Assembly: GCA_030424545.1 (NCBI GenBank)
Contig: JAUHWL010000002.1
Location: forward strand, 1 to 64,000
Direction of reading: 5' to 3'
Origin: Bacteroidia bacterium
Lineage (GTDB): Bacteria; Bacteroidota; Bacteroidia; Flavobacteriales; Schleiferiaceae
DNA: 64,000 nucleotides
The position numbers and the translations under genes were made by a program. Positions 16,911-25,542 of the stretch are shown in pieces; the stretch's first letter is position 1, and each line of letters starts with the position of its first letter. Under the pieces are notes generated by a model. It saw only the letters and a program-made list of their open reading frames with translations. It did no database searches and was not told where the DNA came from.

Positions 16911-17710
16911 GTATAATTCAAGCTATAATTCTTGGTTTAATTCAAGGATTAACCGAGTTTTTACCCGTAAGTAGTAGTGGCCATTTAGAGTTAGGTAAAG
17001 CCATTTTTAACTTACAGTTAGCGGGTTCTGATAGTTTAACATTTGATGTTATTGTACACGCAGGAACAGCGTTAAGCACCATTTTTGTTTTTAGAAAAGA
17101 CATTGCAGATATCTTTAAAGGTTTGCTAAAGTTTAAGTGGAACGAAGAGTGGAAATTCGCCACCAACATATTTATTTCTATGCTTCCCGCAGGTTTTGTG
17201 GGATTGTTTTTTCAAGACCAATTAGAAGTTTTGTTCGAAGGGCAAATTTTACTTGTCGGCCTTATGCTTATCATCACTGGCTTATTGTTGTTTTTGGCCG
17301 ATAAAGCAAAAAAAACCACACGCAAAGTAAAACCGTTAGATGCGGCAATTATTGGTGTTTCTCAAGCCATAGCAATCCTTCCGGGTATTTCGCGTTCTGG
17401 GGCTACGATATCAACGTCTGTATTGTTGGGGGTTGATAGAGAAAAAGCAGCACGCTTTTCTTTCCTCATGGTTTTGCCATTAATAATTGCCAAATCTTTG
17501 CTCGATTTAAAATCAATTTTTGATGGAGATTTGGTGACATCGGCCATTGGCACACCACAACTATTGGTTGGTTTTGGCGCGGCATTTTTTGCGGGCTTAT
17601 TGGCGTGTACCTGGATGATTAACCTTGTAAAAAGAGCCAAATTGCGCGGATTTGCCTATTACTGTTTTGCCGTAGGTATTGCCGTAGCCATTTATACCGT
17701 AGCTTTTTAA
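16907..17710 (+). CDS. uppP: Undecaprenyl-diphosphatase
   Basis: 267 residues, normal for UppP/BacA, the integral membrane enzyme that dephosphorylates undecaprenyl pyrophosphate so the lipid carrier can be reused in peptidoglycan synthesis. Visible family motifs: GLTEFLPVSSSGHLEL (residues ~14-29, with the catalytic Glu/Ser/His region) and PGISRSGATISTSVLLG (~156-172). Multiple membrane helices. Member of the ftsX operon. Confidence 0.96.
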   Translation: MSIIQAIILGLIQGLTEFLPVSSSGHLELGKAIFNLQLAGSDSLTFDVIVHAGTALSTIFVFRKDIADIFKGLLKFKWNEEWKFATNIFISMLPAGFVGLFFQDQLEVLFEGQILLVGLMLIITGLLLFLADKAKKTTRKVKPLDAAIIGVSQAIAILPGISRSGATISTSVLLGVDREKAARFSFLMVLPLIIAKSLLDLKSIFDGDLVTSAIGTPQLLVGFGAAFFAGLLACTWMINLVKRAKLRGFAYYCFAVGIAVAIYTVAF

Positions 17711-17711
17711 A

Positions 17712-18407
17712 ATGAATTTTTCGCCACAAGAGTATTTAGATGGTAAATTGTTGCTCATCAACAAACCATTAAACTGGACTAGTTTTGATGTGGTGAATAA
17801 AATTCGCTTCCGGTTGCGAAAATATTGCCAAGTAAAAAAGATTAAGGTAGGCCATGCCGGTACGTTAGATCCTCTGGCTACGGGGCTTTTGCTTATTTGT
17901 ACAGGCAAGCAAACCAAGCAAATAGATGGCTACCAAGGCATGCCCAAAAGCTACAGAGCAACCATAAAGTTAGGAGCCGAAACCCCGAGCTACGATGCCG
18001 AAACAGAAGAGACCAAAACATACGATCTGACTCATCTAGATATAGATGCCGTACTAAAAGCAATGAAATCTTTTGAGGGCGAGATCGATCAATATCCGCC
18101 AATTTACTCGGCCTTAAAAAAGGATGGCAGAAAACTTTACGAGTTTGCTAGGGCGGGAGAAGAAGTAAAAATAAACCCCAGAAAAATTACCATTAATGGC
18201 TTTAGCTTGGTAGAAAACAAGTGGCCAGAAATTGTGGTAGATATAGATTGCTCTAAAGGCACATACATTAGAAGTTTGGCGCACGATTTAGGAAAAGAGC
18301 TACATATTGGCGCCTATTTAACCGGACTTGTACGTACAAAAGTGGGGCATTTTTCGTTGGATGATGCGCTTAATCTAGATGAGTTTTTAGCGCAGTTTGA
18401 AGATTAA
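17712..18407 (+). CDS. truB: tRNA pseudouridine(55) synthase
   Basis: 231 residues; converts U55 in the T-loop of tRNAs to pseudouridine. The catalytic aspartate lies in GHAGTLDPLATGLL (residues ~49-62), and the conserved YPPIYSALKKDGRKLYE and DCSKGTYIRSLAHDLG segments follow. It lacks the C-terminal PUA extension of longer TruB proteins, which is usual in Bacteroidota. Last gene of the ftsX-uppP operon. Confidence 0.96.
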   Translation: MNFSPQEYLDGKLLLINKPLNWTSFDVVNKIRFRLRKYCQVKKIKVGHAGTLDPLATGLLLICTGKQTKQIDGYQGMPKSYRATIKLGAETPSYDAETEETKTYDLTHLDIDAVLKAMKSFEGEIDQYPPIYSALKKDGRKLYEFARAGEEVKINPRKITINGFSLVENKWPEIVVDIDCSKGTYIRSLAHDLGKELHIGAYLTGLVRTKVGHFSLDDALNLDEFLAQFED

Positions 18408-18515
18408 TCTTCTCGAAAAAACACCACTAAAAAATCTGTAATGGCGTAAACTGCGTTTTATTTGATTTTTAACACATTGTAATAAAGAGGGTTACAAAGT
18501 AAATGAAAATAATAC

Positions 18516-18547
18516 TTGACAACCCCCCTCTCCAAAGTGTATTTTTG
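18516..18547 (+). promoter_or_regulatory. Promoter for queA
   Basis: TTGACA (18516-18521) and TATTTTTG (18540-18547, matching TAnnTTTG) are separated by 18 bp, 26 bp before the queA ATG. This is the best-formed promoter in the window. Confidence 0.7.
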
Positions 18548-18573
18548 CCGCCCTTTATTTAAAGTTCCTATAT

Positions 18574-19629
18574 ATGAAAATGAAATTGTCTCACTTCACC
18601 TATAAATTACCTGAAGAGTTAATTGCCCAATACCCAACCGTTCATAGAGATGAAGCCAGGTTAATGGTTGTTGATAGAAATGCTGGTACAATTGAGCACA
18701 AACAATTTAAAGATATCATTGATTATTTTGATGAAGGTGATGTTCTTGCCCTAAATAACTCCAAAGTTTTTCCGGCAAGAATGTGGGGAAACAAAGAAAA
18801 AACAGGAGCTAAAATTGAAGTTTTCTTGCTAAGAGAACTAAATGCCGAAAGCAGACTTTGGGATGTGTTGGTGGACCCAGCAAGAAAAATTAGAATTGGT
18901 AATAAACTATATTTTGGCGAGGATGATAGCCTAGTTGCTGAGGTTATAGATAACACCACTTCTCGTGGCCGTACGCTACGCTTTTTATTTGATGGCAGCT
19001 ACGAGGAATTTAGAGCCAAACTAAAAGAGTTAGGAGAAACGCCAATTCCAAAATACATCAACAGACCTGTTGAGCCAGAAGATGAAGAGCGTTACCAAAG
19101 CATTTTTGCAAAAGTAGAAGGAGCTGTTGCTGCCCCAACTGGAGGTATGCATTTTGATAAAAACTTAATGAAGCGCTTTGAAATTAAGGGCGTAGACTTT
19201 GCTGAGCTAACGCTTCATGTTGGTTTAGGAACGTTTAGACCCGTAGAGGTTGAAGATTTAAGCAAGCACAAAATGGACTCTGAGCAGTTTTGGGTTTATG
19301 AAGATGCTGTAAAAAGAGTGAACAAAGCAAAGCAAGAAAAAAAGAGAATTTGCGCTGTGGGTACCACGGTAATGAGAGCTATGGAGAGCAGCTTTACCAC
19401 AGAAGGAGACCTTAAAGCAGATCACGGGTGGACAAACAAATTTATTTTCCCTCCGTATAAATTTAACGTTGGCAATGCGTTAATCACCAACTTCCATCCT
19501 CCGCAAAGTACTTTGATGATGATGAAAAGTGCATTTGCTGGCCATGATTTAATGATGAAGGCGTATAAAACAGCAATCAAAGAAAAGTATCGTTTTCTGT
19601 GTTATGGAGATGCAATGCTTATTATTTAA
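18574..19629 (+). CDS. queA: S-adenosylmethionine:tRNA ribosyltransferase-isomerase
   Basis: 351 residues; adds the epoxycyclopentanediol ring from SAM to preQ1 in tRNA during queuosine synthesis. Family motifs are the N-terminal [30 protein letters not shown] and [10 protein letters not shown] segments and the C-terminal [11 protein letters not shown]. Length is normal. The ATG at 18574 is followed two codons later by a second ATG; either could serve. It has its own promoter and a strong terminator 25 bp after the stop. Confidence 0.96.
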   Translation: MKMKLSHFTYKLPEELIAQYPTVHRDEARLMVVDRNAGTIEHKQFKDIIDYFDEGDVLALNNSKVFPARMWGNKEKTGAKIEVFLLRELNAESRLWDVLVDPARKIRIGNKLYFGEDDSLVAEVIDNTTSRGRTLRFLFDGSYEEFRAKLKELGETPIPKYINRPVEPEDEERYQSIFAKVEGAVAAPTGGMHFDKNLMKRFEIKGVDFAELTLHVGLGTFRPVEVEDLSKHKMDSEQFWVYEDAVKRVNKAKQEKKRICAVGTTVMRAMESSFTTEGDLKADHGWTNKFIFPPYKFNVGNALITNFHPPQSTLMMMKSAFAGHDLMMKAYKTAIKEKYRFLCYGDAMLII

Positions 19630-19651
19630 TAGTAAGACTCAATAAGACAAC

Positions 19652-19685
19652 AAAAAAGCCGCTTCATTTCTGTAGCGGCTTTTTT
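19652..19685. terminator. Bidirectional terminator between queA and carbonic anhydrase
   Basis: AAAAAAGCCGCT and AGCGGCTTTTTT form a 12-bp perfect stem with a 10-base loop. A/T runs at both ends let it serve the convergent genes queA (+) and the carbonic anhydrase gene (-). Confidence 0.9.
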
Positions 19686-19703
19686 AATGAATTGAAAATC
19701 TTT

Positions 19704-20345
19704 TTACTTTAAAGATCCCAAGTTGTAAATAGCCTGAATGTCTTTTAATTTCTCTTCAAAATTAAGATTAAGGTCTACTAGGTTACCAGAGTGTACATCA
19801 AAAACCCAACCGTGTACAATGGGGTAACCTGTATTTATGTATTGTCGTTGTACCACAGCTGTTTTAATCACATTCGTAGCTTGCTCTTCTACGTTAAGTT
19901 CTATTAGTCTGTTGTATTTAGCATCTTCGTCTGTAATAGCATCAAGCTCTTTTTTATGAATTCTATATACATCTCTAATATTTCGTAGCCATGGGTTTAG
20001 AATGCCCAAATCTTGCGCTTGCATAGCCGCTTTTACACCACCACAGTAGTAATGCCCACAAATAACAACATGCTTTACTTTTAGGTGTGCAACCGCATAT
20101 TCAATTACGCTCATTACATTTAAATCTATGTTGCTTACCACATTGGCAATGTTTCTGTGTACAAAAACTTCGCCAGGGCCGGCACCCATTAACTCTTCTG
20201 CAGTAGCTCTGCTGTCGCTACAACCTATGTATAAAAATTCTGGATTCTGACCTTCAGATAGCTTGGCGAAAAATTCTTTGTCGGTGGCTTTCTTATCGGC
20301 AACCCACTTTTTATTGTTCTCAAAAACCTTTTGATACGACTTCAT
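19704..20345 (-). CDS. Beta-class carbonic anhydrase
   Basis: 213 residues; interconverts CO2 and bicarbonate. The zinc ligands and catalytic dyad are visible: Cys42, Asp44, Arg46 in CSDSRA, then His98 and Cys101 in GHYYCGG. No signal peptide, so cytoplasmic. It ends near a shared terminator and is separated from the upstream csp gene by another strong hairpin, so it is probably monocistronic. Confidence 0.93.
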   Translation of the reverse strand: MKSYQKVFENNKKWVADKKATDKEFFAKLSEGQNPEFLYIGCSDSRATAEELMGAGPGEVFVHRNIANVVSNIDLNVMSVIEYAVAHLKVKHVVICGHYYCGGVKAAMQAQDLGILNPWLRNIRDVYRIHKKELDAITDEDAKYNRLIELNVEEQATNVIKTAVVQRQYINTGYPIVHGWVFDVHSGNLVDLNLNFEEKLKDIQAIYNLGSLK

Positions 20346-20387
20346 GAAATATAATTTAGTGTTTTATTATGGCGAGGAAGATAAAAA

Positions 20388-20417
20388 AAACCGCTCAAAA
20401 ATATTTTTGAGCGGTTT
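20388..20417 (-). terminator. Terminator of the cold-shock gene
   Basis: A perfect palindrome (AAACCGCTCAAAAAT and its complement) followed on the minus strand by a run of T residues. It lies 26 bp after the csp stop codon. Confidence 0.9.
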
Positions 20418-20442
20418 CAATAAAAAAGTTTTTTGATAAATA

Positions 20443-20634
20443 TTATATCACCTTAACACTAACTGCGTTTAATCCTTTTTTACCTTCTTTTAATTCAAAT
20501 TCTACTGCGTCACCTTCTCTAACTTCATCAATTAAGCCAGAAATGTGCACGAAGTATTCGCTTTTTGAATCGTCTTCGATGATGAATCCATAACCTTTTG
20601 ATTCATTGAAGAATTTTACTGATCCTTTTTTCAT
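20443..20634 (-). CDS. Cold-shock domain protein
   Basis: 63 residues, a single cold-shock OB-fold that binds single-stranded RNA/DNA. RNP1-like KGYGFI (residues 13-18) and RNP2-like YFVHIS (27-32) are present. A TAACTTCG sequence (20660-20667, complement) is a weak -7 candidate. Likely an RNA chaperone induced by cold or growth change. Confidence 0.93.
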   Translation of the reverse strand: MKKGSVKFFNESKGYGFIIEDDSKSEYFVHISGLIDEVREGDAVEFELKEGKKGLNAVSVKVI

Positions 20635-20736
20635 TACTAAAAAATAAATTATTAAACCGCGAAGTTAAAATTTTAATGGATTATTAAAAGGATTTTTTCT
20701 GTCTGAAACCTAAAATTATAAAACTTAATATTCTGG

Positions 20737-21570
20737 CTATTGGCAGATGCTAAACTTTAAGGTTTGTACCGTTTTACTTGAGGTAATGGATATGAAATAG
20801 GTGCCGTTTTTAAGTTGTTGTGTCGTCAATTCGTAAAGTGGGATTTGTTTTTTACCGGCAACAAGCTGTTTTTTTCCTTGCCAAATTAATTCTCCTTTTG
20901 TGTTAGTAATAGAGATTTTTGCCCATTCGTTTTGGTGGTTGTAAACATCAAGTACGCTTTGGTTAGTAACAGGGTTTGGATAAATAGCTGACTTTGTTTT
21001 GTTGGCTTGAGTTTGTTCTGTGGTTAAGTAAGATCCTGTAATTCTCACACTGTCCATGATTACGTCATTTATGGGTCTGTCATTACCGTCTGTGGGAACT
21101 TGCGCAATAGCAACAACAATATTCCAATCGCTTCTAACAATGCCAAAAACGGCATGTGCAGACGTTAACGGTGTTTTGTCAAAATCTAGCCCATAATTAT
21201 TTTGGAGGTTTATAAAAAACTGGCTGCCCGCAGAGTTGGGGCCGGAGTTCGCCATGCTCATGGTTTTTTTAATGTTTTGTAACGTGCTGTCAAATTCATC
21301 AGGTATTGTCCAGCCAGGGCCACCACTACCTGTACCCGTTGGGTCTCCGCCTTGAATGACAAAACCAGGAATTATGCGATGAAAAATTACACCATCATAA
21401 TAACCCGTGTCTGCTAAGCCTACAAAATTGCCTACGGTAAGCGGCACCAAAGAATCATACATTTGGGCAACAATGTTGCCGTGGTTGGTGTACATTGTAA
21501 CTTGTGTTTGCGCAACACTTGCCGTGTAAGTACAAAAAGATAGTATAATAAATGCTGTAATATTTCTCAT
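20737..21570 (-). CDS. Secreted cyclophilin-type peptidylprolyl isomerase with T9SS sorting domain
   Basis: 277 residues: signal peptide (1-20), a cyclophilin domain (about 23-180) with FHRIIPGFVIQGGDPTGTG and SQFFINL motifs, and a C-terminal ~75-residue type A T9SS sorting domain starting at IYPNPVTNQSVLDV. It should catalyse proline cis-trans isomerisation outside the outer membrane. Cyclophilins in this phylum are normally periplasmic or lipoproteins, so the T9SS tail is the unusual part. Single gene with no obvious operon. Confidence 0.88.
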   Translation of the reverse strand: MRNITAFIILSFCTYTASVAQTQVTMYTNHGNIVAQMYDSLVPLTVGNFVGLADTGYYDGVIFHRIIPGFVIQGGDPTGTGSGGPGWTIPDEFDSTLQNIKKTMSMANSGPNSAGSQFFINLQNNYGLDFDKTPLTSAHAVFGIVRSDWNIVVAIAQVPTDGNDRPINDVIMDSVRITGSYLTTEQTQANKTKSAIYPNPVTNQSVLDVYNHQNEWAKISITNTKGELIWQGKKQLVAGKKQIPLYELTTQQLKNGTYFISITSSKTVQTLKFSICQ

Positions 21571-21654
21571 GCTTATGCTTGTTTATTGTAGGTGAAGATA
21601 TAAATTAGAAGAGAGATTAAAATTGGGTTTCAAGATTTTGGTATTATTTTTAAG

Positions 21655-22125
21655 TTGAGTTTGAGAAAACACAAAATTGACCTGCCAGAAGAAATAGATT
21701 TTACAACAATAGAATTTAAGCGGGCATTTTTAAAATGTTTTGATGTTTATACCGAAGAAGTATCTTTTGGGGTAAATCAAATTGTAATTCATTTATCTTG
21801 GATTACGCCAGCTTCTGTAGTTTTTAGTTTGATGCACAAAAACTTGCGCCAAGTAACCATTGTAAAATCGGGAAAAGAGATTTTCATAACATCAAAAATC
21901 TATCGGATTGCCAAAGTGTTTTACGTTATATCATATCTCATGCTCGGAGCTTTAGGGTTTCTCCTCAGCCTGCTTTCGGGTCATATAGCACCAATGATCA
22001 TGTTTGTTGGGTTTCCGCTCAGCATTTTTTTACCTCTTTATTTCTTTGTAAAAAGAAGTCCATTAAAGCGCTTTACGAACCTTGTAAAAGTTTTAAACGA
22101 AAATAAAAATGCCCAACTCGTTTAA
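21655..22125 (+). CDS. Small membrane protein of unknown function
   Basis: 156 residues with two adjacent hydrophobic helices (about 84-105 and 109-127), a soluble N-terminal domain and a short basic tail. The only available start in frame near the 5' end is TTG at 21655; no ATG precedes the conserved-looking region. No family recognised. It faces the secreted cyclophilin gene divergently and converges on the small exported protein gene. Confidence 0.45.
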   Translation: MSLRKHKIDLPEEIDFTTIEFKRAFLKCFDVYTEEVSFGVNQIVIHLSWITPASVVFSLMHKNLRQVTIVKSGKEIFITSKIYRIAKVFYVISYLMLGALGFLLSLLSGHIAPMIMFVGFPLSIFLPLYFFVKRSPLKRFTNLVKVLNENKNAQLV

Positions 22126-22157
22126 GTCAGGCATCCAATGTTGCTGTTGGTAAAATT

Positions 22158-22547
22158 CTATTTCGTCAAATAATAAACAACGTTCCCGCCTTTTAGCTGT
22201 GCATGATTCTTATCTAGAGATGTAAACAAGAAGGGTTTTTCGTCAATCACAATCGTTGTTTCGTTAGCAATGCCTTCGTTTTCTATGCGGTAATAATCGC
22301 TAGCTTTTAGCACATCTTGCTTTGCATTAAGCATGGAAATTTTGTTTGCTTCAATTTTTAAAAAGGTTGTTTTGTCATCTTCATCTAGCATGGTTAAGGC
22401 CGCAATTGTGAGCAAATCCATTTCATCCAGCTGCTCATTGTTTATGGGAGCGAATGAATCAACCTTCCACGTGGCTTCAATGCTGTAATCTTGCGCAAAA
22501 GCCGTTGTGATGCTGTAAAACGAAAGTAGAAGAATAAGGGTTTTCAT
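22158..22547 (-). CDS. Small exported protein, lipocalin-like
   Basis: 129 residues with an N-terminal signal peptide (hydrophobic 3-14, cleavage after AFA near 18). The mature part is a short beta-rich domain with a TWKVDSF start and repeated hydrophobic strands, resembling small lipocalin-like DUF proteins of Bacteroidota. Function unknown; periplasmic or surface location inferred. Confidence 0.5.
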   Translation of the reverse strand: MKTLILLLSFYSITTAFAQDYSIEATWKVDSFAPINNEQLDEMDLLTIAALTMLDEDDKTTFLKIEANKISMLNAKQDVLKASDYYRIENEGIANETTIVIDEKPFLFTSLDKNHAQLKGGNVVYYLTK

Positions 22548-22739
22548 GATTTCTTTCTTTGCGTATTTTAAAATTATACTATGAACGATTTAATGCAAGA
22601 ATTAATATTAAATACGTGATTGATATTTTTAAGATCAAGTAAAAAAAAATGCCACGTTGGTTTTAACGCGCGTGTAATTCTTAGAATACCATCCTTTTTT
22701 AATTCAGGTTTAGGAGATTCTATATTCTACATTTGCCGC

Positions 22740-23786
22740 ATGAATTCTACTGTTGATAAAACCGACATACGCGCGTTAAACAAGGCGCAACTTAAAGAAT
22801 GGTTTGTGGCGCACAACGAAAAACCTTTTCGTGCGCAACAAGTGTATGAATGGCTTTGGCAAAAAAGTTTAAAAAACTTTGACGATATGACCAACATTTC
22901 GTTGCCGTTGCGCAATTTGCTCAAAAGCCATTTTGTAATCAATCATATTAAAGTAGACGATATGCAGCGCAGCGAAGATGGCACCATTAAAAATGCCGTA
23001 AAGCTGCATGACGGACGCATTGTAGAATCGGTTTTAATTCCAACCGATAAACGCATTACCGCTTGCATTAGCAGCCAAGTGGGCTGCAGTTTAGATTGCA
23101 CGTTTTGTGCCACTGCGCGTTTAAAACGCATGCGCAACTTAAATCCAGACGAGATTTACGACCAAGTAGTAACCATAAAGCAGCAAGCTGATGAGTTTTT
23201 TAATCGCCCGTTAACAAACATTGTTTTTATGGGCATGGGCGAGCCATTGCTCAACTACAAAAACGTATTAGAAGCCATAGGTAAAATTACCCATGACGAA
23301 GGTTTGGGCATGAGTGCCAAGCGCATTACCCTCTCTACCGTTGGTGTTACCAAGCTCATAAAAAAGCTGGCCGATGACGAGGTGAAATTTAATCTGGCCG
23401 TTTCGTTGCACAGCGCCATAGACGAAAAACGCAGCAAGCTGATGCCCATAAACGAAACCAATACGTTAGACGAATTGGCCGATGCGCTGCGATACTGGTA
23501 CAGCAAAACCAAAAGAAAAGTTACCTACGAATACGTGGTTTGGGAGGGCATTAATGATAAACGCGAAGATGCTGAAGCCTTGGCGAAATTTTGCCAAATT
23601 ATTCCGAGCAAAGTAAATTTAATAGAATACAACCCGATTGATGACGGCCCATATCAGCAAGCATCGCCAGCGGCCATTGCTTTGTACGAGCGCATTTTGG
23701 GCGCACACGATGTAGTTGTAAATGTGCGCAGAAGCCGCGGCAAAGACATAGATGCCGCCTGCGGGCAATTGGCGAACAAGTCGTAG
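22740..23786 (+). CDS. rlmN: Dual-specificity 23S rRNA/tRNA adenine C2 methyltransferase
   Basis: 348 residues from the ATG at 22740; the frame extends to 22620 but the upstream part has no family similarity. Radical SAM enzyme that methylates A2503 of 23S rRNA and A37 of some tRNAs. The [4Fe-4S] motif CSLDCTFC has Cys at 116, 120 and 123, and a C-terminal cysteine in DAACGQL (near 341) is the methyl-carrying residue in this family. The NLAVSLHSA and VNLIEYNP motifs are also present. A class B repeat follows shortly after the stop. Confidence 0.95.
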   Translation: MNSTVDKTDIRALNKAQLKEWFVAHNEKPFRAQQVYEWLWQKSLKNFDDMTNISLPLRNLLKSHFVINHIKVDDMQRSEDGTIKNAVKLHDGRIVESVLIPTDKRITACISSQVGCSLDCTFCATARLKRMRNLNPDEIYDQVVTIKQQADEFFNRPLTNIVFMGMGEPLLNYKNVLEAIGKITHDEGLGMSAKRITLSTVGVTKLIKKLADDEVKFNLAVSLHSAIDEKRSKLMPINETNTLDELADALRYWYSKTKRKVTYEYVVWEGINDKREDAEALAKFCQIIPSKVNLIEYNPIDDGPYQQASPAAIALYERILGAHDVVVNVRRSRGKDIDAACGQLANKS

Positions 23787-23812
23787 GGCAGATAGCGTTC
23801 AAGGTTTAAAGC

Positions 23813-23873
23813 CCTGACGGAGCGCAGCTTGTCAGGATGCAGACTTCCGAAAGTTTTCGGAACGTCAGCATTG
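23813..23873 (+). repeat. 61-bp repeat, copy 1
   Basis: The segment from CCTGACGGAGC to CGTCAGCATTG contains an inner hairpin TTCCGAAA/TTTCGGAA and outer CTGACG/CGTCAG arms. It matches 28699-28759 in the opposite orientation with only a few differences, and is followed by a diverged tandem copy. Confidence 0.85.
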
Positions 23874-23884
23874 AATGTTCAAAG

Positions 23885-23935
23885 TCCTGATGGAGCGCGG
23901 CTTGTTTAGTAGCAGACTTCCTAAAGGATTGGCGT
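23885..23935 (+). repeat. Diverged tandem copy of the 61-bp repeat
   Basis: TCCTGATGGAGCGCGGCTTG ... GCAGACTTCC repeats the first half of the 23813-23873 element about 72 bp further on; the second half is degraded. Confidence 0.65.
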
Positions 23936-23975
23936 AGGAGAGAAGAGGTTGTTGGCTTTCGTTATAAATCTGATT

Positions 23976-24176
23976 TCAATTTCCCTCTTCCTTGTGTTGT
24001 TTTAATTTCTTTTTAAGTTGAGCGTTGGTTACGGCCAAGTAGAAAAATACACCAATAAAGGTTAGTCTACTTACAAGATCACCAACTTGGGCATAGGGCA
24101 GGTGAAGAAATTTAAGGCTAGCTCCGCCCAATACCAATACTGCTCCAAGTAAGTAGATAATATTTTCAGTTTTCAT
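23976..24176 (-). CDS. Small two-helix membrane protein
   Basis: 66 residues: two hydrophobic helices (about 6-22 and 37-50) and a Lys-rich cytoplasmic tail. The first helix (LLGAVLVLGGASLKFLHLP) resembles the N-terminal membrane segment of GldL-type proteins, but there is no periplasmic or cytoplasmic domain to support that. Function unknown. Confidence 0.5.
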   Translation of the reverse strand: MKTENIIYLLGAVLVLGGASLKFLHLPYAQVGDLVSRLTFIGVFFYLAVTNAQLKKKLKQHKEEGN

Positions 24177-24270
24177 TGAATACTATTTATATCAGGTTTT
24201 ACATTTAAGTGTTGAATACGGCTTAAAACTAGTTTTTTTTTTGATCCAAATTAGAGCACAGTTTTCGCGC

Positions 24271-25299
24271 TTATTTTTTTAAGAGCGAAAAACTTTGGCC
24301 ATTAAAACTTACTTGGTACAGAATGTTTAGTCCAGATGCTTGGTGCAAGTATAGAATTTGAGATTCTTGAATTTGATTGTAAACGGCTTCCGTTACAGAT
24401 ATAGGGCCGTTGCTGCTTTCTAATTGATATTTTGTTGCGTTTCTATTGGAAGTTGTTTTTCGCTTATCTACTACGCTAATTTTAGTAATTGTTTTTACAC
24501 AACCGTTGCGGTAAAATTTGGCATATCTGTACAACTGAATGGAAATAGCAATTGTGTAATAAGCAAATGCAAGAATTAACGGCACCATAAAAATGAAAAT
24601 GCCAGGCCAAAGAACAACCAATAAAATGGTAACCAGAATTAAATAAATCAGTTTGGAACGCAAACCTCGGTAAAACATTTTTTTTACCAATTTAACCTCC
24701 TCCGTTGGCATAGCAGCCGACTTTTGTTCGCTGGCAAAATCTTGGTCGTTTTGTGCATCAGTGGGTAATTTGGTTGGTTGTTTGCCTTTTTCTAAAACAG
24801 TAAAAGCTAAAATTTCCTTTTTTCTGGGGCTAATTTCAAGGTAAACCAAATCGCCTAATTGGGCTTGCAAATAGTGAGCGTGGGTAACGCTGTATTCTTT
24901 GTTTTCTACACAAACATAATAGTGGGTTTGCGTATTTTTTCGAGAAGATGCATAGGGCTGTGCGCCACCTTTGTTGTGCGAAGCCGAAGATGTTGTGTGT
25001 TTGTTTATGCGCTTATCAGTAACAAAACCGGTGGTGCAATATTTTATGCCGTGTTTTAAATCGAGGTAAGTGCCGCGGAAGAAATAAAAAATTAATGCCG
25101 TAAAAACTAGCCCCAAACCCGAGAAAATAAAAACAGGCGCACGACCCGTTTCTCCATCCAACAAAACCAGATTAAAAATTAATAACAGAATAGCGCCAAC
25201 AGAAACACCAAATACCAAGAAAGACACCAAATGTTTCCGAAGCACTTTTTTATCGCTTACCGAAAGTGGCTTTGTTTCGTATTGATTTGGGTTGGTCAT
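24271..25299 (-). CDS. Four-helix membrane protein of unknown function
   Basis: 342 residues with two pairs of membrane helices (about 29-50, 57-73, then about 216-232, 236-256). Each pair is followed by a soluble beta-rich domain containing a repeated pattern of the type Y-x(n)-VTHAHY / VTEAVY. The protein therefore looks like an internal duplication of a ~150-residue membrane/soluble unit. No family recognised with confidence. A TAATTTTG -7-like element (25328-25335, complement) lies 28 bp before the start. Confidence 0.5.
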   Translation of the reverse strand: MTNPNQYETKPLSVSDKKVLRKHLVSFLVFGVSVGAILLLIFNLVLLDGETGRAPVFIFSGLGLVFTALIFYFFRGTYLDLKHGIKYCTTGFVTDKRINKHTTSSASHNKGGAQPYASSRKNTQTHYYVCVENKEYSVTHAHYLQAQLGDLVYLEISPRKKEILAFTVLEKGKQPTKLPTDAQNDQDFASEQKSAAMPTEEVKLVKKMFYRGLRSKLIYLILVTILLVVLWPGIFIFMVPLILAFAYYTIAISIQLYRYAKFYRNGCVKTITKISVVDKRKTTSNRNATKYQLESSNGPISVTEAVYNQIQESQILYLHQASGLNILYQVSFNGQSFSLLKK

Positions 25300-25327
25300 G
25301 CGGTTTCGTTTTTTATACTAAAAACGG

Positions 25328-25335
25328 CAAAATTA
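25328..25335 (-). promoter_or_regulatory. -7 element for the 342-residue membrane protein gene
   Basis: On the minus strand the sequence reads TAATTTTG, a full match to TAnnTTTG, 28 bp upstream of the start at 25299. Confidence 0.4.
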
Positions 25336-25459
25336 GAAAACGCCCGTGTTGTTGCGTGAGTTTCTTGTGTGATCTAAGCGAAAGGATTTGTGTGGGAGTG
25401 GGACGGTAAAGCCAAATGCGGCACTATAATTTTTGTAGCTCAAAATTATTGTGCACAAA

Positions 25460-25482
25460 AAAGACCGCGTTAAACGGCCTTT
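25460..25482 (-). terminator. Probable terminator after the HEPN gene
   Basis: AAAGACCG and CGGCCTTT pair (one G-T) around a 7-base loop and are followed on the minus strand by a run of T residues. It lies about 60 bp past the HEPN gene stop. A second imperfect inverted repeat (25422-25453) sits just downstream. Confidence 0.55.
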
Positions 25483-25531
25483 ATTGTGTTGTGTTTTTTA
25501 CGGAAAAGAGGGTTGTGCATCAGCTACCCGT

Positions 25532-25541
25532 GTTGTGAGTA
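25532..25541. repeat. Inverted repeat at the 3' edge of the HEPN cassette
   Basis: GTTGTGAGTA; its exact complement TACTCACAAC lies at 26433-26442. The pair brackets the HEPN gene at 25543-26418 closely on both sides. Confidence 0.6.
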
Positions 25542-25542
25542 G

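Noticed and set aside
22620-22739. Longer RlmN N-terminus from 22620
   Set aside because: The extra 40 residues have no RlmN similarity and the ATG at 22740 begins the normal family sequence.
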